Assembly (NCBI GenBank): GCA_025937835.1
Contig: JAICQO010000004.1
Coordinates: forward strand, 78,413 to 142,412
Length of the DNA: 64,000 bases
Direction of reading: 5' to 3'
Source of the DNA: Polyangiaceae bacterium
GTDB lineage: Bacteria; Myxococcota_A; Polyangia; Polyangiales; Polyangiaceae
Within the stretch, counting starts at the first letter, position 1; the number at the start of each line of letters is the position of its first letter. The position numbers and the translations under genes were made by a program. The notes beneath the pieces were generated by a model. It saw nothing but the letters and a program-made list of their open reading frames with translations, made no database searches and was not told the origin of the DNA. Shown piece after piece: positions 24,916 to 35,133 of this stretch.

Positions 24916-25743
24916 GTGGCGAGAAAGCGAAAGCACCCAGAGCACGTCAACCACGAACGCTGGCTCGTCTCCTACGCCGACTTCATCACCCTGCTGTTCG
25001 CGTTCTTCGTCGTCATGTTCGCGGTGTCGCAGGTCGACACCAACAAGGTGGGCCGGTTCTCGGAGTCGGTGCGCGCGGCTTCGAAATGGCAACTCTTCGA
25101 CGATCAAGCCACCGCCCCGGTCAGCCCGATCAACAAGACGATCGGCAACGATAGCGAGACGATCGTGCTCGAGGACCAGAAGCAGCAGGGCCGCGATCTT
25201 GCGATTCTGATCAAGGAGATCCTGCAAGAGAGCATGGCCAGCGGTCGCATGAGCGTGATCAAGGGCCCCGACGGCGTGATCATCCGGCTCAACGACACCG
25301 CCTATTTTCCGTCCGGTCAGGCGGCTCTCCGCGCCGATCACCTGAAGGATCTCGAGGCGCTCGCGAAGATGCTGTTGCGGCTGCCGAACCACGTCAGAAT
25401 CGAGGGCCACACCGATCCCCGCCCGATCGCGACCGCGATTTTCCCGTCGAATTGGGAGCTCTCGGCGGCGCGCGCCGCCTCGATGCTGCGCTTCCTGTCT
25501 TCGGCCGGCGTGCCGGAAGAGCGCCTCGCGATCGTGGGCTACGCCGACCGCCGGCCGATCGTCAGCAACGAAACCGAGGACGGTCGCAAAAAGAACCGGC
25601 GGGTAGACATCGTGCTCCTGCGCGCGCCGACCGATCCCGCGCCTGCCCCCGACACGCAATCCGAGACCGAGACGGCGCCCGAGCCCGAGTCAGAACCAGC
25701 GCCGAAGCCCCGACCGGCCGCTGCGCCCGCGAAGGCCCGGTAG
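24916..25743 (+). CDS. motB: Flagellar stator protein MotB
   Basis: The 275-residue protein starts at GTG 24916 (MARKRKHPEHVNHERWLVSY) with GGAGG 12 nt upstream inside motA. The single transmembrane helix has the ion-binding Asp at 22 in YADFITLLFAFFVVMF. An OmpA-type peptidoglycan-binding domain occupies about 130-250 (VRIEGHTDPRP, NWELSAARAASMLRFL, GYADRRP). A Pro/Glu-rich tail of 35 residues ends it. It anchors the stator to the wall. An open frame 27 nt further upstream would lie inside motA and is not preferred. Confidence 0.94.
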   Translation: MARKRKHPEHVNHERWLVSYADFITLLFAFFVVMFAVSQVDTNKVGRFSESVRAASKWQLFDDQATAPVSPINKTIGNDSETIVLEDQKQQGRDLAILIKEILQESMASGRMSVIKGPDGVIIRLNDTAYFPSGQAALRADHLKDLEALAKMLLRLPNHVRIEGHTDPRPIATAIFPSNWELSAARAASMLRFLSSAGVPEERLAIVGYADRRPIVSNETEDGRKKNRRVDIVLLRAPTDPAPAPDTQSETETAPEPESEPAPKPRPAAAPAKAR

Positions 25744-25860
25744 CACACCGGACCACATCTCTCGCACCGCTCGCGTACGCGCGGCCGAGACCGCCGAGAC
25801 CGCCGAGCTGGTTCCCCCAAAATACCGCTCGAAGGCCGAGCGGCGAAAGACTACGCTCGC

Positions 25861-26130
25861 ATGGTGTCGTCCCCGCGCGACGCCCTGCTCGGCATCGTAA
25901 AAGATCTACTGGCGCCACTGATCCGTGCGGACGGTGGAGAGCTCTACGTGGTCAAGGTCGACGATCACGGTATCGCGCTGCACCTTGCCGGTCGCTTCTC
26001 CGGCTGCCCCGGCAATACGTTGGTGCGCCGTCGCGTGATCGAGCCCGTGCTGCTGTCCGCCGTACCCGGCGCGCAGATCGTGATCACGAGTGGCGTGCTG
26101 GTGCCGGCAAGCGCGGAGCGGATCGACTAG
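25861..26130 (+). CDS. NifU C-terminal-domain protein with one cysteine
   Basis: The 89-residue protein is a lone NifU/Nfu domain (LLAPLIRADGGELYVVKVDD, ALHLAGRFSGCPGNTLVRRR, IEPVLLSAVPGAQIVI). Nfu domains bind an Fe-S cluster through a Cys-x-x-Cys pair in the loop GxCxGCPSS. Here the loop reads GRFSGCPGN, so the first Cys is missing and only one remains. It may have lost cluster transfer, or may bind a cluster shared between two subunits. The ATG at 25861 follows motB by 117 nt. It may be co-transcribed with the flagellar genes by read-through, but nothing indicates a flagellar role. Confidence 0.75.
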   Translation: MVSSPRDALLGIVKDLLAPLIRADGGELYVVKVDDHGIALHLAGRFSGCPGNTLVRRRVIEPVLLSAVPGAQIVITSGVLVPASAERID

Positions 26131-26209
26131 CCAGCGGGGCGTTGGGGTTCGGGCGCGATGCGCCCCCGCGGAGGATTTCGGTGGGGTGGGCGGGCGGGAC
26201 GTTAAATAG

Positions 26210-26247
26210 AAAACGGCGGGAGGCCTGAGGGGGCGTCCCGCCGTTTT
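26210..26247. terminator. Bidirectional intrinsic terminator
   Basis: AAAACGGCGGGA (26210-26221) pairs perfectly with TCCCGCCGTTTT (26236-26247) around a 14-nt loop. The stem has an A tract on one side and a T tract on the other, so it can work in both directions: for the NifU-like gene on the plus strand and the secreted-protein gene (stop at 26267) on the minus strand. Confidence 0.85.
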
Positions 26248-26266
26248 CGAGAAGCAGAGAAGAGCG

Positions 26267-27112
26267 TTACTTCTTCTTCTTCTTGTTCTTGTCTTTGTCC
26301 TTGTTCGGGTCCGGCGGGGGCTCGGGCGCCTTGGTGACGTTGACGACCTCGGCGTCGAGCGCTTTCACGTCTTGGACCTTGTTCTTGCGGTAGCTCGCGA
26401 GGTTCTCGTAAACGCGACGCTCGGAGTAGATCATGGCCAGGATGTCGCCGCGATCGACGGCGCGGATCACCTTGTCCGGATCACGCCACTCCGCCTCGTT
26501 CATGGCGGGGCCCTTCTTGGGATCGGCCTTGGTGAGCTTCGGCGCAACGCCGAAGCGCTTGGTGAGCACCTTCACCGCTTCGTCGAAATTGGCGCCGAGG
26601 GTCCCGCCCTCCTTCAGCTTGTGCTCGTCGTAGATCTTCCACAGCGAGTCGTTGAAGAAGAAGAAATAGCGCTGAGTTCCGCTGCGCAGCGTGAGCGAGG
26701 CCATGCTCTCCCCGTTCTTGTAGCTGTACTCGCCCTTGAGCGCGGTGTAGTCGACGCCGGTGGGCGTATCTCCGAAGTCCACCCGGCTGCGACGGAGCAC
26801 GCCCTTGCGGTTCCGGAGCTCTTCGTTGACCGCGTCCAGGTCCGGCCCGGGCTGCGCCTTGCGCAGTAGCGGCAGCATCTCCTTGTCGATCGCCTGGTCG
26901 TACACCTTGGCCAGGCCCTCGAGCGTCAGACCCCAGCGCAGCCCTTCCGGCGCCAACATCACGCTTTTCGCGATCGTTCCCGGCCCGCCTGCGGATTTGG
27001 CTTTGGCGTCCTTCGACGGATTGTCCTTGGCGAGCGCCGTGTCTTCGACCAAAACCAGGCCCAGGGCACTAGCGACCAGGGCGGAAACGGCGGCGAATCG
27101 AATGAGCTTCAT
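26267..27112 (-). CDS. Secreted protein of unknown function with poly-Lys tail
   Basis: The 281-residue product has a Sec signal peptide (MKLIRFAAVSALVASALGLV, cut near AL-A-KD). The mature protein mixes charged helices with a compact region around YSYKNGESMASLTLRSGTQR and YFFFFNDSLWKIYDEHKLKE; no family was recognised. The C-terminus is PPDPNKDKDKNKKKKKK-like, ending in six consecutive Lys, which could bind polyanions. The ATG at 27112 (GGAGG 6 nt upstream) is preferred over the adjacent TTG. It is divergent from the next gene, sharing a 100-bp control region, and ends at a bidirectional terminator. Confidence 0.75.
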   Translation of the reverse strand: MKLIRFAAVSALVASALGLVLVEDTALAKDNPSKDAKAKSAGGPGTIAKSVMLAPEGLRWGLTLEGLAKVYDQAIDKEMLPLLRKAQPGPDLDAVNEELRNRKGVLRRSRVDFGDTPTGVDYTALKGEYSYKNGESMASLTLRSGTQRYFFFFNDSLWKIYDEHKLKEGGTLGANFDEAVKVLTKRFGVAPKLTKADPKKGPAMNEAEWRDPDKVIRAVDRGDILAMIYSERRVYENLASYRKNKVQDVKALDAEVVNVTKAPEPPPDPNKDKDKNKKKKK

Positions 27113-27214
27113 CAAAATCCTCCACTCTCGGATCGGGCGGCGGGGAGAGCGCGCGAAAAGTACTCCGCAGGGTCGCGCATCTCAAGCAAGGTCCGCAGCT
27201 TTGGACGTGAAGTG

Positions 27215-27829
27215 ATGGAAGAAAAGTCACCGCGCTCGCAGCCTGCCGCCGTTTCTCGCCTCCCGACAAAAATCGGCCGGCGGGGCAGGCAGCTCGGCCG
27301 GACCCTGGCGCTGGCCCTGGTTCTGGGAGCCTCGGCGCCGGCCTGCACCCCCGCTTCGAACGAGGAGGCGTGGACCGCGAGTGACGTGATTTACGCGAGG
27401 CACGACGCTCAGCTCTTCGATGACCTGTTTCGGCCGGAGCTGTTCGGGGTGGAACACACGGTCGAGCCTCCGGAGCGCGACCCGCGTCTGACCGAGCGCG
27501 CCGTGGTCGCCGACTCGGTGTCCCAGGCCAAGGTGATCACCGTGACGCGCGGCGGCGTACAGAGCGGTTCCAGCTACACGATCGTGCTGCGCCCCGAGCC
27601 GAAGCCGCTCGCCGGCCGCAAGCTGCCGGAGACGGTGACGCTGGTCATCTTCCGCTCCAACCCGACCTTCGCCTGGCTCGACGCGGCAGGGCAGAGCTGG
27701 GTCGGCACGCGCGTGGTGCTGTTCGCGCGAGTCTTCATGGATGGGCTCCACTACCACGCCACGACCGACACCGAGCCCGTGCGGAAGGCCATCGAGCAAG
27801 CGACGGTTTTGCACAGCCTCGTGCAGTAA
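27215..27829 (+). CDS. Possible exported/lipoprotein of unknown function
   Basis: The product (about 204 residues) has a basic start, a hydrophobic stretch around residues 30-44 (LALALVLGASAPACT) and a Cys where a lipoprotein would be cut, although the residues before it (APAC) fit the lipobox poorly. The rest is a single domain with no known motif; FRSNPTFAWLDAAGQSWVG and VFMDGLHYHATTDTEPV are its most distinctive stretches. The start could be the GTG at 27212 or ATG at 27215; no strong ribosome binding site helps. It is divergent from the Lys-tailed secreted protein. Confidence 0.65.
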   Translation: MEEKSPRSQPAAVSRLPTKIGRRGRQLGRTLALALVLGASAPACTPASNEEAWTASDVIYARHDAQLFDDLFRPELFGVEHTVEPPERDPRLTERAVVADSVSQAKVITVTRGGVQSGSSYTIVLRPEPKPLAGRKLPETVTLVIFRSNPTFAWLDAAGQSWVGTRVVLFARVFMDGLHYHATTDTEPVRKAIEQATVLHSLVQ

Positions 27830-27847
27830 CAGCAGACCCGAGCCCTC

Positions 27848-27878
27848 CGTCCGACGGCGTCGTTGCCGTCGCTGGACG
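27848..27878 (+). promoter_or_regulatory. Hairpin between the possible lipoprotein gene and map
   Basis: CGTCCGACGGC pairs with GCCGTC-gct-GGACG around GTCGTT, giving an 11-bp interrupted stem just after the stop at 27829. There is no T tract; eight G residues follow. It may be an end structure for the upstream mRNA, with low confidence as a terminator. Confidence 0.35.
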
Positions 27879-27951
27879 AAGGGGGGGGCGGCGTGGTTTC
27901 CTTCGAGGGCTCGCAGACCGAGGTCCGCCGAACTCTAGGAAAAAAGCGCCC

Positions 27952-28797
27952 GTGCACATGTATTTTCGTTCCAGCTCCGTCGAGATCAAGTCCGCGCGCG
28001 AAATCGACGCGATGCGGGAGGTGGGCCGGCTCGCTGGAGAAACGCTGAGCCTGATTGGCGCTCACGTGAAGCCCGGTGTGACGACCGACGAGCTCAATCG
28101 CATCGCCCACGAAGACACGCTGAAGAAGGGCGCGCGCCCCGCACCCTTGAATTACCGCGGCTCCGCCGGCGATACGCCGTTCCCCAAGAGCATCTGCACC
28201 TCGGTGAACGAGGTCGTGTGTCACGGCATCCCCGGACCCTACGCGCTCAAAGAAGGCGACATCGTCAACGTGGACATCACGCACCTGTACAAGGGCTTCC
28301 ACGGCGATACGTCCGCGACGTTCTACGTCGGACGCAAGATCAGCAAGAAGGCACAGCTCGTCACGGAGGTCGCGCGGCGTTGTCTGGATCTGGCGATCGC
28401 GGAGGTGCGTCCCGGCGCGCGGCTCGGTGACATCGGCGCGGCGATCCAGGAGTTCGCCGAGCCTCGCGGCTGCTCGGTGGTTCGCGATTTCGTCGGTCAC
28501 GGCATCGGCCGCAAGTTCCACGACGAGCCCAAAGTCAGCCACGTCGGCGAGCGAGGCAAAGGGCTACGTCTCAAAGCGGGCATGACCTTCACCATCGAAC
28601 CGATGATCAATACCGGGGGCTGGGAGGTGGAGATCTTGGACGACGATTGGACGGCCGTGACGCGCGACGGGTCGCTCTCGGCTCAGTTCGAACACACAAT
28701 CCTCGTCACCGACTCGGGGGCCGAGATCCTCACTGTGCGACCTTCCAAGCTGGAAAACAGTGAGATTTTCGATAGTTACTTCGACAGCAACCCCTGA
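27952..28797 (+). CDS. map: Type I methionine aminopeptidase
   Basis: The 281-residue MAP-I removes the initiator Met from nascent proteins. Metal ligands are recognisable: Asp in VNVDITHLYKG and HGDTSATF, His in FVGHGIG, Glu in FTIEPMI and Glu in QFEHTI. The His of CHGIPGP matches the substrate-contacting His. The GTG at 27952 has AGGA about 10 nt upstream; the ATG at 27958 is an alternative. A short extension (NSEIFDSYFDSNP) follows the catalytic fold. It has no SecY/Adk neighbours here, so it is probably a single-gene unit. Confidence 0.93.
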   Translation: MHMYFRSSSVEIKSAREIDAMREVGRLAGETLSLIGAHVKPGVTTDELNRIAHEDTLKKGARPAPLNYRGSAGDTPFPKSICTSVNEVVCHGIPGPYALKEGDIVNVDITHLYKGFHGDTSATFYVGRKISKKAQLVTEVARRCLDLAIAEVRPGARLGDIGAAIQEFAEPRGCSVVRDFVGHGIGRKFHDEPKVSHVGERGKGLRLKAGMTFTIEPMINTGGWEVEILDDDWTAVTRDGSLSAQFEHTILVTDSGAEILTVRPSKLENSEIFDSYFDSNP

Positions 28798-28956
28798 AAC
28801 CGGCCCGAAGTCCAGACGGCGTCATTGAAGTGAAGTCAGCTTGACGTAGCCAGCCGGAGCCGACTACGTTGCGCCGGGGCTGTGCCCCAGGGACACCGGT
28901 CCCGCCCGCGACTTCGAAGCAAGCCGCGCCCGCGGGCCGGGGCTGCTTTCGGTTCG

Positions 28957-31011
28957 ATGTCGGCTCGGAAATCAAAGAAATCGCTTAGGAAACCTGCTGC
29001 GAAGCCGGCTCGGAAGGGCCGCGCCTCGAGCAAGCGCCCTGCTCGCTCCCCGGCCAAGGCGTCGAAGAAGAAAGCTTCTACGACCGCCCGGCCGGCTCGT
29101 GCTGCCAAAAAGGCGCCCCCCAAGGCGGCCAAGAAGGTAGCCAAGGTAGCCAAAGCAGCCCAGAAGAAGGCGCAGGCCCAGAAGCAGAAGCTCGAGAAGC
29201 AGAAGAAGCTCCTCGCGCAGAAGGCCAAGGAGCAAGCGCAGCGCGACAAGGCACGGGCCAAGGCCGAGCTCGAAAAGCAACGCGAGAAAGAGCGCGCCGC
29301 CCGGGAGAAGGCCAAGGCCCTCGCCGAGAAGGAACGCGAAAAGCAGCGCGTCGCCAAGGAGAAGGCCAAAGCCCTCGCCGAGAAGGAGCGTGAGCGCCAG
29401 CGCGTCCTCAAAGAGAAGGAAAAGGCGCGCCTCGAGAAGGAGCGCGAGAAGCAGCGCCTGCTCAAGGAAAAGGAGAAGGCCCGCGAGCAGCAGGAAAAGG
29501 AGCGCGCCAAGGCCGCCGCCCTGAAGGCCCGCGAGGAAGAGCGCGAGCGCAAGAAGAAGGAAGCCGCCGACGAGCGCGCCCGCAAGATCCAGGAGCGCGA
29601 CGCGGCTCGCGAAGCAGCGCGCAAGCAGAAGGAAGAAGAGCGCGCGCGACGTGATGCCGAGCGCGAGGCCTACCGCAAGGCGAAAGAGGCCGAGCGCGAG
29701 CGGCTGCGCGCCGAGCGCGAAGCGGCGCGACGCGCCCTCGAGGGCAAGGTCGCCCGAGCCAGCAAGCGCCTCGCGAAAGACGGCTCGAGCCGCGGCGGTG
29801 CTTCGAACCGCGTCTATCGGCCGGATGCGATCCCGAATCAGTCGGGTACCACGCGCCGCACGACGGATGCCGTGTTCCGCCCGCTCGGCGTGCGCCCGAT
29901 CGTCGTCTCCCCGCTCTCGAGCGAAGAGCTCGCCCACGCGGATCTATCGGCGCCGCCCGGCAATCCGGACCACGTGCGTCCGACTCCCCCGCCCCCCGTG
30001 CCGCTCAGCGTGGAGGAGCGCTACCAGTCGATCACCGAGCGGCTCGGCCGCGCCGACGCCGCGTTCCAGCGGGAATACCGCGAGAACTTCGACATGTCGT
30101 GGATCTACCACGACAGCGCGCTCGAAGGCGTCGTCTACACCTTCCAGGAGCTCAAGGCCGCGGTGGATCCTTCGGTCCCGATCGTGCCGGATTCCAGCCT
30201 GCAGCCCGCCTGCGAAGAGATCCGTCGCCATCGCGCGGCGATCGAGCTGGTGCGCGACCTGGCCGAGCGCAAGCGTGTCCCGATCAACGTGGACATGGTG
30301 AAGAAGCTCTACGTCACCCTCCATCCGGAAGAGGGCGACGTGAAGACGGTCAAGTACCGGAAGGACATCCCCCAGCACCGGCTGTACTTCCACGAGTACG
30401 TTCCGCCCGACAAGATCGCCTACCGCGTGCGGCAGATCGTCGACTGGCTGAACGGGCCGGAGCCCAAGAAGATGAAGAACCCGCTGCGCGTCGCGGCGCG
30501 GGTTCACTACGACCTGGTGCGCGTGTTCCCGTTCCAGACGGACAGCGGCAAGGTCTCGCGCCTGTTGATGAACCTGATCTTGATGCGCTCGGGTTACCCA
30601 CCCGCCATCATCCACTCGACCGAGCGCCAGAAGTACTACGAGGCGCTCAAGGGTCAGCTCCCGATCATCATCAACATGACGCTCGATGCGATCTCGAACG
30701 CTCTCGCCAGCATCGAGAAGCACCTCGACGAGCACGAGACGCGCTCCAAATCCGGAGGTGCCGCCTCGACGGCCACCCCGTCCGCGCCGGGAACGCCGGC
30801 CGCCGCGCAGGCCGCGGGCCCCGAGGTATCGGACGTCCCCGACGAGCCGGACGCCGCTCGCGACACGGACGACGAGGACGACTCCGACGACCTAGCCGCA
30901 ACCGCGGACAACTCGGACACTTCGGACACTTCGGACACCGCCGAGCCCGCAGACGATGCGGACGACGCGGACGCGCCGGACAGCTCCGACACGCCCGAAG
31001 CCTCGGAATAG
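28957..31011 (+). CDS. Fic-fold protein with histone-H1-like and long charged-helix N-terminus; catalytic motif degenerate
   Basis: The 684-residue product (ATG at 28957; an in-frame GTG at 28882 would add 25 basic residues) has four zones. Residues 1-65 are Lys/Ala/Pro-rich like histone H1 tails (KPAAKPARKG, KRPARSPAKASKKK). Residues about 66-280 are a continuous Glu/Lys/Arg/Ala run, likely a single alpha helix. Residues about 345-595 are a Fic fold: an inhibitory-helix-like HDSALEGVVYT, then the region where HPFxDGNGRxxR should be, which reads FPFQTDSGKVSR (30523-30561). The catalytic His is Phe, GNGR is DSGK. Residues 596-684 are acidic, with DTSDTSDT repeats. AMPylation activity looks lost; this may be a DNA- or chromatin-associated pseudoenzyme. 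High amino-acid bias is real coding, not a frameshift. Confidence 0.8.
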   Translation: MSARKSKKSLRKPAAKPARKGRASSKRPARSPAKASKKKASTTARPARAAKKAPPKAAKKVAKVAKAAQKKAQAQKQKLEKQKKLLAQKAKEQAQRDKARAKAELEKQREKERAAREKAKALAEKEREKQRVAKEKAKALAEKERERQRVLKEKEKARLEKEREKQRLLKEKEKAREQQEKERAKAAALKAREEERERKKKEAADERARKIQERDAAREAARKQKEEERARRDAEREAYRKAKEAERERLRAEREAARRALEGKVARASKRLAKDGSSRGGASNRVYRPDAIPNQSGTTRRTTDAVFRPLGVRPIVVSPLSSEELAHADLSAPPGNPDHVRPTPPPPVPLSVEERYQSITERLGRADAAFQREYRENFDMSWIYHDSALEGVVYTFQELKAAVDPSVPIVPDSSLQPACEEIRRHRAAIELVRDLAERKRVPINVDMVKKLYVTLHPEEGDVKTVKYRKDIPQHRLYFHEYVPPDKIAYRVRQIVDWLNGPEPKKMKNPLRVAARVHYDLVRVFPFQTDSGKVSRLLMNLILMRSGYPPAIIHSTERQKYYEALKGQLPIIINMTLDAISNALASIEKHLDEHETRSKSGGAASTATPSAPGTPAAAQAAGPEVSDVPDEPDAARDTDDEDDSDDLAATADNSDTSDTSDTAEPADDADDADAPDSSDTPEASE

Positions 31012-31032
31012 CCTGCTCGCGCGTCGGTGCCG

Positions 31033-32468
31033 TCAGTCAGCGCCGGCCGCGATCGCGTCCCAGCCCGTGGCCTGAGCGAGCTTGGCGATCGCGACGTTGT
31101 AATCGAAGGTCGCGGTCATCAAGGCGAAGCGCCGGAGCGCGTACTCTTTGGCGGGATCGACGATGTCTTTGTCCTCGAAGGTGCCGACGTCGATGCCTTG
31201 TTGCACCTGGAGCAGCCAGCGCTTGGCGAGAGCTACCGAGCGGCCATAAGCGGCCAAGCGATTCTCGGCGTCCACCGCCTCGCGAAACGCCTGTTCGACC
31301 TCGACCCCTACCCCGCCGAGAGCGTAGCGCTGGGTCGCGCGGATCTCTTCGAGCTCGGCCTCGGCCTGGGCGAGCCGCGCCGTGGCCGGCAGGAAGTCGA
31401 GCTTGTATCGCATCACGAGCGCCGCGCCGTAGCTCTGGCCGTGACCCGGATCGATCGTGAACGGGTTTCGCTGATCGGTGACCCTCGGCGCGTTGGCGTA
31501 GCGCGCGGACAGACCGAGCCCGAAATCCGGAAACAGCTTGGCGCGCGCGACGCGCAGCTGCGCCTCTTTCGCGAGGATGCCGGCCCGCGCCATGTTGATC
31601 TCCGGGCGGTGAACGCGCGCCGCCGACAGGTAGTGCGCGAGCGGACCGAGCCGGTGCGCGAGTAGCTTCAGCGGCACATCGGGCACCGCGAGCGGTCCGT
31701 TGACACCCGTGAGGAAGCGCAGACCCGACAGCGCGTAGAGCTGCTGCTTTCGGGCCTCGCTCTCGCGGGCGTTCAGATCTTCACGCTGGAGCTGGAGCTT
31801 GATCAGGTCGATCTCGTCCGAGTCTCCGTCCGCCACTTTCTCTTCCAGCGGAGCGAGGTACTTGTCGATGCGCGCTTCGGCCTCGCGCACCAGCACGAGG
31901 GCGTCCTTCGCGAGCTGCGCACCGTAGAAGGCGCGGCGCACCGCGAGCAGCACCTCGTTCTTTTCCTTCTTGAGCTCCTGCTCGCCCACCTTGACGTTGG
32001 CGTCGGCGGCGTCCCACGTGTTGGTGATCTTGCCGAAGGTCCAGAGCGGCACGACCCCGTCGAGGCCGACCTGCCAGGCCAGGCCCATGTCCGACTTGAT
32101 CGGGACGTCCGAGTCGGGGCTGTACACCGAAGTGCCGCGCACGGTCGGAGCGAGCGCGAGCCCCGCGGTCAGGTTGAACTCGCTGAACGGCTGGGTGTGC
32201 GCCTGAAAGCGCTGGGCGCGCTTGTAAGCGAGCTTGGCCCGCGCCTCGTGGACCTTCGGGTAGTTCTTGGCTGCGAGCGCGAGGCAGCGGCTCAGGGTGT
32301 AGGTCGTAGCGCTCGCGGCTTTCGGCGCCGCTGAGGCCTCCGCGCGGTCGTCCCCGCTCTCTTCCGCCGGGTCTTCGGCGAGGGCGGGGGATCCGCCCGA
32401 CAGCGCGGCGAGCACCAACAGAGCACACCACGACACCCGCCGGAGGGCCGTGAGCGATCGCGCGTTCA

Positions 32469-32469
<1 letters not shown>
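31033..32469 (-). CDS. TolC-family outer-membrane protein
   Basis: The 478-residue product has a signal peptide (cut near ALA-ED at about 31), then two OEP repeats: TLSRCLALAAKNYPKVHEAR starts the first, and repeated long helices (VLLAVRRAFYGAQLAKDALV; GVEVEQAFREAVDAENRLAA) alternate with short beta stretches typical of TolC trimers. It would form the outer-membrane exit duct of an efflux or type I system. No inner-membrane pump or fusion protein is adjacent. Instead it is the third gene of an operon after two response regulators; its ATG overlaps the stop of the NtrC-like gene by one base. Confidence 0.87.
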
Positions 32470-33946
<1,477 letters not shown>

Positions 33947-33950
<4 letters not shown>

Positions 33951-35029
33951 TCCGGACCTCGCTCGGGAGGGTGGGAGGGCGGCGCGCCACGTTGCGCCGC
34001 GGCGGCGGACGGCTGCGGTCGATCACCCGGGTCGCCGAGCTGCGGCGTGTAGAGCTGGCCCTGCTGCTGGTAGACGGAGAGCCGGCCCGCGCCGTCACGC
34101 TTGGCGTGGTGCATCGCCGTGTCGGCCGCGCGGAGCAGCTGGTCTTTGCTGCGCACGTCGCGCGACGGGTAGAGGGCGATCCCGACCGAGACGCCGATCG
34201 GTTGACCGGAGGCCTCGAGCGCGCGCTGTTCGCCGAGCTCGCGGAACAGGCGCTCGGCGACGGTGGTGGCGCCTGCGAAATGCGTGCTCGGCAGCAGCAC
34301 CAGGAACTCGTCCGCGCCGAACCGCGCGACGACGTCCACCTCGCGCACGCTCTTTTTCAGGGCCTCTGCCACCTTCTGGATCACGCGATCGCCCGCGGCT
34401 CGCCCGCTGGCTTCGTTGTGAGAACGCAGGTTGTCGATGTCCACTACCATGCACGCCAAGGGGTCGTGATATCGCTCGGCCCTCTTGAACTCCTCGTTCA
34501 AACGAGCGTGCAAGTAACGGTAGTTGAAGAGCCCCGTCAATGGATCGAACAAGCTGAGCTGTTCGAGCCGGGCCCGCGCGTCGGCCACGTGATCGTAGAG
34601 CCGCTTGATCCGCAGCATCGACTCGACGCGGGCGATCAGCTCCTCCTGGTCGAAGGGCTTGCACACGTAGTCGTCGGCGCCGATGCGCAGGCCTTCGACC
34701 CGGCTGGCGCTGTCGGTGCGCACGGTCAGGAGCACCACGGGCAAGAAACCGTGGCTGGTCATGCCCTTGATCAGCCGGCACGCCTCGAGGCCGGTCAGCC
34801 GCGGCATCAGCACGTCGAGCAGGACCAGATCCACCGAGCCCTTTGCCACGCGCTCGACCGCGGCCTGGCCGTCCGCGACGGTGTCCACCCTGAACCCCCG
34901 TGCGGTAAGCACGGCCTCCAGAGCTTCGCGCGTCAGACGGTCGTCGTCCGCCACTACCAGTTGCGAGTCGGAAAGCGGTCGCACCGACTGCGACAAGCCC
35001 GACGAACTCGGAGGATCACTCTCCGCCAC
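33947..35029 (-). CDS. Response regulator with GGDEF (diguanylate cyclase) domain
   Basis: The 360-residue protein has a receiver domain (Asp72 in LLDVLMPRLTG, CKPFDQEEL) and a GGDEF domain from about 155 (LFDPLTGLFNYRYLHARLNE). The active loop reads FGADEF instead of GGDEF, and an inhibitory I-site RxxD (REVD) lies five residues upstream. GADEF may reduce activity but the metal-binding acidic pair is kept. A Gln/Pro-rich tail ends it. The start is GTG at 35029 with a GAGGGG nearby. It heads an operon with the sigma-54 regulator and TolC protein, suggesting c-di-GMP coupled to secretion or envelope control. Confidence 0.92.
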
Positions 35030-35133
35030 GGCCCCTCAGAGTAGTCGAACGACAGCCGGTTGACGACCGCCGCGTGCGCGCGAAGAAACCGCTTTCGCAG
35101 CGCGTGTGGGAGCCCCTCGGTGCTGCTCCGCCA

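Noticed and set aside
27881..27888. G8 tract before map as a phase-variable switch
   Set aside because: The tract is short and outside the reading frame; homopolymer G runs are frequent by chance at this GC content.
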